From: an uncultured bacterium
GTDB lineage: Bacteria > Pseudomonadota > Gammaproteobacteria > Burkholderiales > Burkholderiaceae_E
Assembly: GCA_903866395.1 (NCBI GenBank)
Contig: CAIPNM010000266.1
Coordinates: 1-44,927, forward strand
Length of the DNA stretch: 44,927 bases
Reading direction: 5' to 3'
Below are positions 25,028-33,785 of this stretch, piece by piece. Within the stretch, counting starts at the first letter, position 1. Each line of letters begins with the position of its first letter. The notes beneath the pieces are model-generated. The model worked only from the letters and a program-made list of their open reading frames with translations, ran no database searches and was not told where the DNA came from. The position numbers were made by a program, and so were the translations under genes.

Positions 25028-25828
25028 ATGAATCGACATATTTTGAACGCCGTTCGCCTATTGGGTGTGTGGCTGATGCTCACGCTGTCGGGTTGCGGCA
25101 CGCTTGACCAACCCGACGAAACCGTCGGCTGGCCGCCGGACAAACTCTACAGCGAAGCCCGAAAAGACCTCGACCGCCGCAGCTGGCCCGAGGCCATCAA
25201 GCTGCTGGAAAAACTGGAATCGCGCTATCCGTTCGGCCGCTGGGCCGAGCAGGCACAATTGCAAATTGCCTACGCGCATTATCGCAATAACGAACGCGTC
25301 CTCGCCATCGCGGCGCTTGACCGCTTCATCAAGCTTCACCCCAATCATCCCGCGCTCGACTACGCGCTCTACATGAAAGGCGTGGTCAATTTCAATGAAC
25401 AGGAAGGCCTGTTCGCAGCGCTCGGCCGACAGGACCTCGCCGAGCGCGATCTCACCGCCGCCCGCGACGCCTTCGATTCTTTCCGAACGCTCATCAACCG
25501 GTTCCCGCAAAGTCAATACGCCGCAGACGCGCAGGAGCGCATGGTTTACCTGGTTGATGCCATGGCCTCGGGCGAACTGTCTGTCGCCCGCTACTACTTC
25601 CGACGCGGCGCTTATGTAGCGGCCGCCAACCGGGCGCAGGCGATCGTGCGCCAGTTTCCTTCTGCCCGGTCCACCGAGCAGGCCTTGATCATGCTCGCTG
25701 ACGCTTACGACAAGCTTGGCATGCCCGACCTGCGTGACGACACCCGGCGGGTGCTGCAGAAAACGTTTCCACAGACGGTATCATCCGCTCCCGCCGAGCC
25801 CGCCAGCTGGTGGCGCTTCTGGCGATAA
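25028..25828 (+). CDS. bamD: Outer membrane assembly lipoprotein BamD (ComL)
   Basis: A 266-residue lipoprotein and essential member of the BAM complex, which inserts outer-membrane beta-barrels. A signal peptide ends with the lipobox LSGC. A series of TPR-like repeats follows, including LYSEARKDLDRRSWPEAIKL, WAEQAQLQIAYAHYR and ARYYFRRGAYVAAANRAQ. Its length matches the family. It is divergent from rluD. The last 48 bases overlap the 3' end of the dinG-like gene on the other strand. Confidence 0.95.
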   Translation: MNRHILNAVRLLGVWLMLTLSGCGTLDQPDETVGWPPDKLYSEARKDLDRRSWPEAIKLLEKLESRYPFGRWAEQAQLQIAYAHYRNNERVLAIAALDRFIKLHPNHPALDYALYMKGVVNFNEQEGLFAALGRQDLAERDLTAARDAFDSFRTLINRFPQSQYAADAQERMVYLVDAMASGELSVARYYFRRGAYVAAANRAQAIVRQFPSARSTEQALIMLADAYDKLGMPDLRDDTRRVLQKTFPQTVSSAPAEPASWWRFWR

Positions 25829-27844
25829 GCCAATTGGCTCCGGGCCAGCCGGCACCGCAGGCTGATGCCCGCGCCTGACCCAGGCCAGGGCTTCTTCGGG
25901 CTTACGCGTGATCGGCATGGCAGGCAGGCTGCTTCTAAGCGTGCGGCCATACCCTCTTGACACCAGGCGCTCATCGCAGATCACGAGCAGCCCGCGATCG
26001 CGCTCCGAGCGAATCAGCCGCCCAGCGCCCTGTTTGAGCGCCATCGCCGCCGCCGGCAGCTGAATCAGGCCGAACGGATCTCCCCCTCGTCGTCGCAGGG
26101 CGTCGCTACGTGCTCGGAGTACCGGATCATCGGGCGGGGCAAACGGCAACTTGTCGATCACCACGAGCGACAACTGTTCTCCGACTACATCCACCCCTTC
26201 CCAGAAACTCGCCGAGCCGATCAAAACAGGTGCGCTTGCCTCACGAAACCGAGACAGTAGTTCGTTCCGCGGCATCTGCCCCTGAACCAGCCATTCGACT
26301 GGCGTGCGCGAGGACTGGGTCAGCCGCATCAGCCGCTCGGCGAGCTGTTCAACCATTCTCAAGCTGGTGCATAGGATGAATGCCCGCCCTCGATTGGCCT
26401 CAAGCAATGGCGTAATCGATGCGGAAACCCGATCGGCAAATTCAGACGAAGCAGGGTCGCCGCACGGGGGCACATACAGAAGCGCCTGCTGAAGGGTATC
26501 GAAGGGACTGGGCCAGGCCTCGCAGCGACTCTCCTTAAGCCCCAGAAGCCCGGTAAAGTGGCTGAAATCTTGACCTACCGCCAGGGTGGCCGACACAAAC
26601 ACCCAGGCTCGCGGCATCGCCTCGCGATGCCGCTGAAACACCTCTGCGAGTGAAAGGGGCGTGGCATGAAGCACCAAGGCGCTCGCGCCCGCTTCAGCCC
26701 ACAGCACCGATTCAACCCCACCTGACGCCGTGCCGCCGGATCCGTCTGCGCCAGCGAGACCATCACTCCATTGGCCGAGAAGACGCTCCAGCTCAAGCGC
26801 ACGCGCGGCCAGCCGAGCCACCTCCGGTCCACGTTCAGCCGCCCCCTGCAGCGGCTCGCGAAACGCCTGCAAGGCCGCCATGACGTCAACGGTCGCCACG
26901 CCAAAGTCATGATTGGCAACCAGCCGATCGCGGTCTAGCCGGCCGTTACCCGAGACGGTCAGCCGCCACTGGCGAAGACATTGCTCGAGGCGGCGGTTGA
27001 GCGCGATCCAGTCGGCAGCGTCGGCGGCTTCGGACAGACCCTCGCGCATGGCATCACGTGCGAATTCGACCAGCTGGCGGCTGGACACCGAGCGTCCAAA
27101 GAACTGGCTCGCGGTTTCGGGGAGCTGATGGGCCTCGTCGAAAATAATGGCCTGCGCCGTAGGCAGAAGATCAGCCACGCCCTCATCACGCAACGCCAGA
27201 TCGGCGCAGAGCAGGTGATGATTGACCACCACCAGATCGGCCTCCTGCGCCGCCTGCCGCGCTTTGAACACGAAGCACTCACGCAGATCCGGACAGTCCT
27301 GCCCGAGACAATTTTCGCGGGTGGAGGTGGCGCGCGCCCAGGCTGGCGCATCTTCGGGAATGGAGGGTGCGTCACTTCGATCACCGGTCGCCGTCACCGC
27401 AGCAAAGCGGTCAATGCGGTGAAGCACGACCACGTCTTCACGCCGATCAAAGCGACCGTCTTCGAGATTTCGCCTCAGATGGTAGCGGCAGACGTAGTTG
27501 GCCCGCCCTTTAAGGAGCGCCACGCGAGTTCCCACCCGGAGCGCATCGCGCACCCGCGGCAAATCCCTCCGAAACAGCTGATCCTGAAGCGTTCGCGTTC
27601 CAGTGCTCACCAGAACCATGCCGCCAGACAGGAGCGCGGGCACCAGGTAGCCAAAGGTTTTGCCGATCCCGGTCCCCGCTTCGGCCACCAGCGTGGAGCG
27701 CGCCTCGAGCGCTTCGCCCACCGCCTGAGCAAAAGCCACCTGGCTGGGCCTGAGGCGGTATCCCGGTTGCGATCGGGCAACCTCGCCGTCCGGGTGAAAC
27801 GCCGCAGCAATCCGCTCGAAGAAGGCCGCTCGAAGATCGCTCAC
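25781..27844 (-). CDS. dinG: ATP-dependent DNA helicase, DinG/YoaA family
   Basis: A 687-residue XPD-like 5'-3' superfamily 2 helicase. Walker A is EAGTGIGKT (K62) and Walker B is FDEAHQL (DEAH at 236-239). Four cysteines (C119, C179, C184, C190) form an iron-sulfur domain between them. GSASFWEGVDVVGEQLSLVVIDKLPF and the QGAGRLIRSERD box are family motifs in the second helicase domain. It is closer in length and motifs to YoaA than to classical DinG; the symbol follows common usage. The GTG start lies one base after the DUF465 gene stop. The 3' end overlaps bamD by 48 bases. Confidence 0.9.
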   Translation of the reverse strand: MSDLRAAFFERIAAAFHPDGEVARSQPGYRLRPSQVAFAQAVGEALEARSTLVAEAGTGIGKTFGYLVPALLSGGMVLVSTGTRTLQDQLFRRDLPRVRDALRVGTRVALLKGRANYVCRYHLRRNLEDGRFDRREDVVVLHRIDRFAAVTATGDRSDAPSIPEDAPAWARATSTRENCLGQDCPDLRECFVFKARQAAQEADLVVVNHHLLCADLALRDEGVADLLPTAQAIIFDEAHQLPETASQFFGRSVSSRQLVEFARDAMREGLSEAADAADWIALNRRLEQCLRQWRLTVSGNGRLDRDRLVANHDFGVATVDVMAALQAFREPLQGAAERGPEVARLAARALELERLLGQWSDGLAGADGSGGTASGGVESVLWAEAGASALVLHATPLSLAEVFQRHREAMPRAWVFVSATLAVGQDFSHFTGLLGLKESRCEAWPSPFDTLQQALLYVPPCGDPASSEFADRVSASITPLLEANRGRAFILCTSLRMVEQLAERLMRLTQSSRTPVEWLVQGQMPRNELLSRFREASAPVLIGSASFWEGVDVVGEQLSLVVIDKLPFAPPDDPVLRARSDALRRRGGDPFGLIQLPAAAMALKQGAGRLIRSERDRGLLVICDERLVSRGYGRTLRSSLPAMPITRKPEEALAWVRRGHQPAVPAGPEPIGLSPEAPPAGGLGGSG

Positions 27845-27845
27845 G

Positions 27846-28055
27846 TCAAGCCGGAACGTCCGGCACCAGCCGCATCTGGAGCAGTGTGATGGTGTCGCGA
27901 ATCTGCAGGCGACGCTTCTTCAAGCGGCGCAGCTGAAGATCATCGAAGTCGCCCTGAGGGCTGACCGCGTCGATCATGGCGTCCAGCCCTTCGTGCTCGA
28001 GTTGAAGCTCGACGATTCGCCGACGGATGGTCTCGGAATCTTCCTGATCGTTCAT
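27846..28055 (-). CDS. DUF465 / YdcH family small protein
   Basis: A 69-residue highly charged, helical protein. Heptad-like DDLQLRRLKKRRLQIRDTITLLQMRL in two pieces matches the DUF465 (YdcH) helical hairpin, whose LKKxRLxLKDxI core is recognisable. The function of the family is unknown. It lies one base upstream of the DinG/YoaA-like helicase and is probably translationally coupled to it. No clear ribosome site precedes ATG 28055. Confidence 0.85.
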   Translation of the reverse strand: MNDQEDSETIRRRIVELQLEHEGLDAMIDAVSPQGDFDDLQLRRLKKRRLQIRDTITLLQMRLVPDVPA

Positions 28056-28131
28056 TCGAAAGGCGATGAGAACCGGGTAATCAAGGCGCGGCAGGGAAAG
28101 CAGCGAGGTTGGCCTTTGGCATCAAGCGCTA

Positions 28132-28160
28132 ATGATACTTCCGTGCCTCCGTGCGAACAA
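28132..28160 (-). promoter_or_regulatory. Candidate promoter for the DUF465-helicase pair
   Basis: On the minus strand TTGTTC (28155-28160), a 17-base spacer and TATCAT (28132-28137) form a fair sigma-70 match. It sits between the viaA stop and the DUF465 start and would give a leader of about 70 bases. Confidence 0.35.
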
Positions 28161-28199
28161 TGAATCCCGTGGCCGCACAGTTGCCGGCACCAGCAAACA

Positions 28200-29723
28200 T
28201 CAGCCTGAGGGCGGCGCCCGCATCGACGCCGACGGGAAGAACAGCCGGGTCAAAGCGCTGTCGTGTACGGGCGAGTCGCCTCGCGCCGGCCGAGCACCAA
28301 AGCGTCGCCAGTCCGACACCCAGAAAATACTGTCGCAAATCTCGCGTAGCCCGAGGGTTTCACGGTCTCCGATCAGAATTCCCTGCACCCGAAGCTGTTG
28401 ATGAACGCGAGCGTAGTCAATCGCCGCCAATACATCGGCGGTCACGCCAAATTCGCCATCGGAAACAATCAGCAGGTCGGCACCCGCCCACTGCGCGTCA
28501 CCCAGGTCAGCGATGGCCGCCTCGATCGGGTCAGCGATATCGGTGCCGCCATGAAAGCTCGCCGAAAGGAGGCTCGCGAGCGCAACCAGGCCATCCACGT
28601 TCTGATCGAGTAGCGTGCGCCGCACTTCGCCTGGACCGCCGAACGCATACACCACACACCCGCGACGACCCTGACGCGCCGCCCGCATGGCCTCGAGCAC
28701 CACAGCTTTGGCGACCTGCTCGGCTGCACCCGCCATCGACGATGAGGTGTCCAAACAGACGATGATCGGCCCCGCCTCCATCTGCGGGGCCTGAATCGGT
28801 CGGGTCGAATCGAGAATCGCCTCGACCGGCATTTGGATCGATATGCGCTCGGGCTCGCGTAGTGCCTGCGCGAGCAAGGCATGCTCGGAGAGCTTGGCTG
28901 CGAATACTCGTCGCAACCGCCGAGCGCTCCGGGGATCGGCCGAACGGCGCCGCCAAATTGCCCACTCGGAGGCGAGTACGCGATCGAGCGAAGCCGAGCG
29001 ATGGACGCCGTCGGGTTCGCCGCGCTCACCCGCCACCAGCACCGACTGCCAACGCACGGCATCGAGACGATGTTTCGCTTCGGTCGTGACGGTGGCGTAC
29101 GGGCGTATCGCGCTGGTCTCGGTGAGCCGCGAGCGCCCAAGCGAGCGGATCAGCGCGGCGAGCGCCGCAGAGTCTCGAATCGTCTGGTAAGCCGCCAAGA
29201 CTGCCGCCCATCCCTCGCCCCTCAGGACCCCGCGAACCTCACTCCAGCGCGCGAGACTGCTGAAACCCTCAAGCGACTGAAACACGGCGACGATCTGCTC
29301 GAGGTCGGCACGCTCGGTTTTCCATTGCTCAGCAAAAGCTTGCGCAAGCGCTGAAACGGCGGCCCCCTCGCCATGCTGCGCCCGGAGCCTCGCCAAGGCA
29401 TCCAGATGCCAGAGGAGGCTCCTTAGCAGTTGCACACTCCAGTCATGCTGACCTGCCACCCATGCCAACAGGTCCAACCGATCAATGGCCAGCCCAAATG
29501 CCTGCGCCGCTGAGGGTCCGGGCCAGGCACGCGTGACGGCGTCATCACCGAGCGGATTGTCCCCGTTTGCGAGCTTCGCCCGCGCTTGATCGAGCCAGCG
29601 CAGTCGCTCGAACAACTGTCCATGCGAATTGATGAGCGCCGGCAGCCACAGCGCGCGATCCAACCGCTCGAGTGCCTCAAATTGCCGCTCAAGGTCGCGG
29701 GTCTCGAACCGTCCCAGCGTCAT
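28200..29723 (-). CDS. viaA: VWA-domain protein, ViaA homologue
   Basis: A 507-residue protein. The N-terminal two thirds are helical. A von Willebrand A domain follows with the MIDAS residues D325, S327, S329 (DTSSSM), T394 (GGTDIADP) and D422 (VSDGEF). The arrangement, with IIVCLDTSSSMAG and the HQQLRVQGILIG ending, parallels E. coli ViaA, though similarity outside the VWA domain is weak. ViaA stimulates the ATPase RavA. Here the RavA-like gene lies nine bases upstream and GAGG before the ATG is a good ribosome site. The C-terminal SASMRAPPSG tail has no counterpart I know. Confidence 0.85.
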   Translation of the reverse strand: MTLGRFETRDLERQFEALERLDRALWLPALINSHGQLFERLRWLDQARAKLANGDNPLGDDAVTRAWPGPSAAQAFGLAIDRLDLLAWVAGQHDWSVQLLRSLLWHLDALARLRAQHGEGAAVSALAQAFAEQWKTERADLEQIVAVFQSLEGFSSLARWSEVRGVLRGEGWAAVLAAYQTIRDSAALAALIRSLGRSRLTETSAIRPYATVTTEAKHRLDAVRWQSVLVAGERGEPDGVHRSASLDRVLASEWAIWRRRSADPRSARRLRRVFAAKLSEHALLAQALREPERISIQMPVEAILDSTRPIQAPQMEAGPIIVCLDTSSSMAGAAEQVAKAVVLEAMRAARQGRRGCVVYAFGGPGEVRRTLLDQNVDGLVALASLLSASFHGGTDIADPIEAAIADLGDAQWAGADLLIVSDGEFGVTADVLAAIDYARVHQQLRVQGILIGDRETLGLREICDSIFWVSDWRRFGARPARGDSPVHDSALTRLFFPSASMRAPPSG

Positions 29724-29732
29724 GCACGCGCC

Positions 29733-31193
29733 TCAGGCGGATTGGCCGATGTCCACCGGATCGGGAATGAGGTCTCCCCCCAGCCCGCCAACCGCCTCGT
29801 TGACGGGCAGGGAGCAAAACGCCTCCCGCGCCACAATCAAGCGCTCTCGGGCCGCGCGCACCCGTTCCACCGACTCGTGAAAGGTCGCTACCGCTCGGTC
29901 AGCGAATGTCGGCGAGAGCCAGACCCCCGCGCTCAAGCCGGTGGCAAGGTCGCGGGCGTGACGGTCTGCGCCCTGCAGCCAGTGATCCACCCGGTCGATG
30001 ACCGCGCTGATCTGCGCTACCCGAGCGCCGATGTGCGCAGCACTGTACCGGCGCGCCCGGCTGAATGCCGAGAGTCGCGGCGCGCCTTCGCCCAGCGCGG
30101 CCGAGTCCGCCCCGGCGAGCTGGCGAGCCAGCGCAAGCTTGCCGGAGTCATCGAAAGCGAGTTCGCCCGCCGACTGTTCGAGCTCGAGCTGCTGCGCGAA
30201 CGCCTGTGCTGCTCGGTCCAACCAGATCGGGTCGAGCGTGCGATCCACCCCCAGCCAGTGGAGTACCCAGTCATCGAACACAGCCACCTGCGCAGGCGTT
30301 GCAGGCAGCATCCATCGAAGAATCGGCAGATGCTCGACACCCGCCTGCGATCGACCTTCGAGAAGCGCCGCCACCCGCAGCACCCTCACAGCCCGGACCC
30401 AGCGCCGATCGCTGACCACGCCCGAAGACGCCCTCAGGCTCGCACGCAGCGCGACCAGGCCTTCAATGAGCGGATCGCTCAGTGAAACTCCCCTAAGCGA
30501 CCGATCAATCGACGCCGCGACCTGCCGACCCAACCGCCAGCCAGGGGGTTCGTCCGATCTATCCAACAACGTGAGTAGCGCACGAAACGACGCGTCGGCG
30601 ACTGGCGACACGTCGCAGCGGAACAGGAAACGATCCTGAAACGCCCGCATGCCGTCATCGTCGGGCCACTCATTGCTCGCCGCCACCAGACACGCAAGCG
30701 GGACCGCCACTCTCCGTGCCCCCTGATCAAACACCCGTTCGTTCAGGATTCCCAGGAGCGCATTGAGGATGGCCGAATTGGCCTTGAACACCTCGTCCAG
30801 AAAGGCCACATCTGCCGTTGGCAGATAGGCATCCGTCTCCCGCTCATACCGCCCCTCATCGAGCGCCGAGAGCGACAGTGGCCCGAACAGTTCCTCGGGC
30901 ACCGTAAAACGCGTAAGCAGCCGCTCAAACCAGCGTCCGCCCACCAACTGATGCACCCTGCGCGCAAGCGCGCTCTTGGCCGTGCCCGGTGGACCGATGA
31001 GGAGCACATGCTCGCCAGACAGAAGCGCCAGCAGCAGCACACGGGAATGATCGTCACGCTCGAGGAGACCGCCCGCAAGCCAGTCGATGACCTGTCGAAG
31101 CGTGTGTACGTCGGGCAAACCGACAACAGTTGAATCGTGCCCCGCTGTTTCACCCGGCAGCGGCTGATAGCGGGTCGGGGTGAGTCGGTTCAT
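29733..31193 (-). CDS. ravA: MoxR-family AAA+ ATPase, RavA homologue
   Basis: A 486-residue MoxR-type ATPase. Walker A is GPPGTAKS (67-74), Walker B is FLDEVFKA (D133, E134), and sensor 1 is VAASNEWPDD. The sequence TRFTVPEELFGPLSLSALDEGRYE and the sensor-2 region VSDRRWVRAVRVLRVAAL closely parallel E. coli RavA. The C-terminal quarter, where RavA has its LARA domain, is not recognisably similar. RavA-ViaA modulate respiratory complexes and aminoglycoside sensitivity in E. coli. Here the pair follows zapE after 11 bases on the same strand as the TCA genes. Confidence 0.87.
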   Translation of the reverse strand: MNRLTPTRYQPLPGETAGHDSTVVGLPDVHTLRQVIDWLAGGLLERDDHSRVLLLALLSGEHVLLIGPPGTAKSALARRVHQLVGGRWFERLLTRFTVPEELFGPLSLSALDEGRYERETDAYLPTADVAFLDEVFKANSAILNALLGILNERVFDQGARRVAVPLACLVAASNEWPDDDGMRAFQDRFLFRCDVSPVADASFRALLTLLDRSDEPPGWRLGRQVAASIDRSLRGVSLSDPLIEGLVALRASLRASSGVVSDRRWVRAVRVLRVAALLEGRSQAGVEHLPILRWMLPATPAQVAVFDDWVLHWLGVDRTLDPIWLDRAAQAFAQQLELEQSAGELAFDDSGKLALARQLAGADSAALGEGAPRLSAFSRARRYSAAHIGARVAQISAVIDRVDHWLQGADRHARDLATGLSAGVWLSPTFADRAVATFHESVERVRAARERLIVAREAFCSLPVNEAVGGLGGDLIPDPVDIGQSA

Positions 31194-31204
31194 GGGAACC
31201 CCAG

Positions 31205-32314
31205 TCAGGCGAGACTCGTCGTGACCCCGCGGCGCGGTGCCTCGAGATACTCGCGACTTTGCATCTCGGCGATCCGGCTCACTGTTCGGTGAAACTCTCC
31301 CGCCATGACGCCCTGGGTGTAGAGCGCTTCAGGTGGGCACTGCGCCGATACGATGAACTTGACCTTCTGGTCGTAAAGGACGTCAACCAGCCAGACAAAG
31401 CGCCTCGCTTCGGAGGCCATCGCCGCCGTCATTCTTGGCACATCCGACACGATCACCGTATGGAAACGCGTGGCCAATTCAAGATAGTCGTTCTGCGAGC
31501 GTGGTCCTCCGCAAAGCGTTCCGAAGTCAAACCACACCACGCCCCCCGCACGCCTCAGCGCGCGCACCTCTCGATTTTCGATCTGCAACTCAGGCGCTTC
31601 GTCCGCTGCTTCAGCGAGCGCATCGAAGGCTGAAGACAACGCACGCGCGGCCGATTCATCGAGCGGCGTGAGATAGGCCTGAATCTGAGCGAGCGACATC
31701 CGCCGGTAGTCTTGACCCGCATCGAGCTGAAGGCAGTCGGTGTGTTGATGAATGAGCGCGATGGCGGGGAGGATCCGGTCGCGATGCAGTCCGTCGGGAT
31801 AAAGATCATCCGGGCGATAGTTCGAGGTCATCACGAAGCAGACCCCATGGCTGAACAGACCTCGCAACAGTCGCTCTAGGATCATGGCGTCGGCAATGTC
31901 CGACACATGAAACTCATCGAAGCAGATCAACCGATGGCGCTGCGCCACGCGCCGTGCAAGTTCATCGAGGGGGTCGGCTCGTCCCTTCAAAGACTCCAAC
32001 TCGCGATGCACTGCGCGCATGAACTCATGAAAGTGAAGCCGGGTCTTTCGAAGCGGTCCCACTGCGCCGTAGAAGCAGTCCATCACGAAGCTCTTGCCGC
32101 GACCGACTCCGCCCCACAGCCACACCCCGCGTACCGCCCGAGGCGCCCGCCCGAAAACCCGGCCGAGCAGCCCGGGCGCGCGATCGCCCGCCTGGGCTAG
32201 CTCGTCGGCCAAGCGCTGCAGTCGCAGTACCGCCGCTCGCTGCGCGGGATCGTCGCTGTAACCGCGCGAAGCAAGCGAGCGTTCGTAGGCCTCGACGATC
32301 GAGGACCCTGCCAT
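31205..32314 (-). CDS. zapE: Cell division protein ZapE (AFG1-like ATPase)
   Basis: A 369-residue AFG1-type ATPase, bacterial ZapE, associated with the Z-ring at late division and with low-oxygen growth. Walker A is WLWGGVGRGKSFVMD, Walker B is LICFDEFHVSDIADAM, and MTSNYRPDDLYPDGL is the sensor-1 region typical of the family. ATG 32314 with GGGG upstream is preferred; the frame is open to a TTG at 32338 that would overlap the lpdA stop. It follows lpdA by 20 bases, an arrangement common in Burkholderiales. Confidence 0.93.
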   Translation of the reverse strand: MAGSSIVEAYERSLASRGYSDDPAQRAAVLRLQRLADELAQAGDRAPGLLGRVFGRAPRAVRGVWLWGGVGRGKSFVMDCFYGAVGPLRKTRLHFHEFMRAVHRELESLKGRADPLDELARRVAQRHRLICFDEFHVSDIADAMILERLLRGLFSHGVCFVMTSNYRPDDLYPDGLHRDRILPAIALIHQHTDCLQLDAGQDYRRMSLAQIQAYLTPLDESAARALSSAFDALAEAADEAPELQIENREVRALRRAGGVVWFDFGTLCGGPRSQNDYLELATRFHTVIVSDVPRMTAAMASEARRFVWLVDVLYDQKVKFIVSAQCPPEALYTQGVMAGEFHRTVSRIAEMQSREYLEAPRRGVTTSLA

Positions 32315-32334
32315 CGTCACCCCAGAAGCTGCTG

Positions 32335-33768
32335 TCAACCGTTCAAGGCCCGATTGTCAGTGGCTGCGAGCGCCGCCTCGCGCATGACTTCCGACAGTGA
32401 GGGGTGGGGATGACAAATTCGCCCGATATCCTCGGCCGAGGCCTTGAACTCCATGGCGAGTACAGCCTCGGCAATCAGGTCGGAGGCGTTTGAGGCCACG
32501 ATGTGCACACCCAGCACCTCATCGGTGGTGTCACAGGCAAGCACCCGCACGAACCCTGCCGACGCGCCGGTTCCCAACGCCCGGCCATTGGCTGCAAAGG
32601 GGAACTGGCCGCTCTTAAACGATCGGCCCGCCGCTTTCAGCTGCTGCTCGGTTTGGCCGACCCATGCGATTTCGGGCGAGGTGTAAATCACCCATGGAAT
32701 GCAGTTGTAGTCAATGTGCGGCTTCTGGCCAGCGATCAATTCGGCGACCATCACCCCTTCATCTTCGGCCTTGTGCGCGAGCATGGGGCCGCGCACCACA
32801 TCACCGACCGCCCAAATACCAGGCACCGCGGTGCGACAGCCCTCGTCCACCGGGATGAACCCGCGGGCGTCGGTTGCCAGACCGACTGCGTCGAGACCCA
32901 GTCCATCGGTGTTCGGCACCCGCCCCACCGACACAATCAGACGGTCGCACTCCAAGGTCTGGGCCGCGCCGGCCGAATCGGTCCAGGCAATGCTCAAACC
33001 CTTACCACTGCGCGTCACCTCGCCAATGCGGGCACCAAGATGAATCGCAAGCCCCTGCTTGGTGAACTGCTTCCAGGCCTCCTTTCGAACCGCTTCGTCG
33101 GCCGCCGCCAGAAACTCCGGCAGGGCCTCGAGAATGGTGACCTCGCTGCCAAGACGACGCCAGACCGAACCGAGCTCTAGCCCGATAACGCCGGCCCCGA
33201 TCACGCCCAGCCGCTTCGGAACCTCGCCAATGGCAAGTGCGCCCTCGTTATCGCAAATCAGTTGATTGTCCACAGGGATCGATGGCAAGTGACGCGCTTT
33301 AGAGCCGGTGGCGAGGATGACCTGCGCCGCGTCGCAGCTGACCGCATCGCCCTCTCCGCTCACCTCGACCAGGAAGCGGCCGTCCCGCGTCCCCGTCAGC
33401 CGCCCATGCCCTTTGAGCCACGTGATTTTGTTCTTTCGGAACAGAAACTCGATGCCTTTGGTCATCTTGCCAACGATGCCGTCCTTGCGGCTCATCATCT
33501 TGGCGACATCCACGCTCGCGCCTTTGACCGAGATGCCGTGATCGGCTGCGTCGTGCTGCATCGATTCAAACATTTCCGAGGAGGCGAGCAGTGCCTTGGA
33601 TGGAATGCAGCCCACGTTGAGGCAGGTGCCACCCAGCGCGGCCTCACCGCGCGGGTTACGCCACTGCTCAACGCAGCCCACCTTCATACCCAGCTGCGCC
33701 GCGCGAATGGCTGCGATGTAGCCACCGGGCCCGGCGCCGATCACGATCAGATCAAAGGTCTGTGACAT
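32335..33768 (-). CDS. lpdA: Dihydrolipoyl dehydrogenase (E3)
   Basis: A 477-residue flavoprotein disulfide reductase that reoxidises the lipoyl group of 2-oxo acid dehydrogenase complexes. The FAD motif is GAGPGGYIAA. The redox disulfide is C49-C54 (GGTCLNVGCIPSKA). The NAD motif is GAGVIGLELG. The C-terminal active-site pair is H455 and E460 (HPHPSLSE). It lies 17 bases downstream of sucB, so it is the dedicated E3 of the 2-oxoglutarate complex here, possibly shared with pyruvate dehydrogenase. Confidence 0.97.
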   Translation of the reverse strand: MSQTFDLIVIGAGPGGYIAAIRAAQLGMKVGCVEQWRNPRGEAALGGTCLNVGCIPSKALLASSEMFESMQHDAADHGISVKGASVDVAKMMSRKDGIVGKMTKGIEFLFRKNKITWLKGHGRLTGTRDGRFLVEVSGEGDAVSCDAAQVILATGSKARHLPSIPVDNQLICDNEGALAIGEVPKRLGVIGAGVIGLELGSVWRRLGSEVTILEALPEFLAAADEAVRKEAWKQFTKQGLAIHLGARIGEVTRSGKGLSIAWTDSAGAAQTLECDRLIVSVGRVPNTDGLGLDAVGLATDARGFIPVDEGCRTAVPGIWAVGDVVRGPMLAHKAEDEGVMVAELIAGQKPHIDYNCIPWVIYTSPEIAWVGQTEQQLKAAGRSFKSGQFPFAANGRALGTGASAGFVRVLACDTTDEVLGVHIVASNASDLIAEAVLAMEFKASAEDIGRICHPHPSLSEVMREAALAATDNRALNG

Positions 33769-33785
33769 GGCTGGTTCTCCGCCGA

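Noticed and set aside
24932-25039. Longer RluD starting at ATG 25039
   Set aside because: It would overlap the bamD start and promoter, and the extra 36 residues have no counterpart in RluD proteins. It cannot be fully excluded.
29586-30485. A 299-codon open frame on the plus strand opposite ravA and the start of viaA
   Set aside because: It covers the junction of two supported genes on the other strand and has no domain features.
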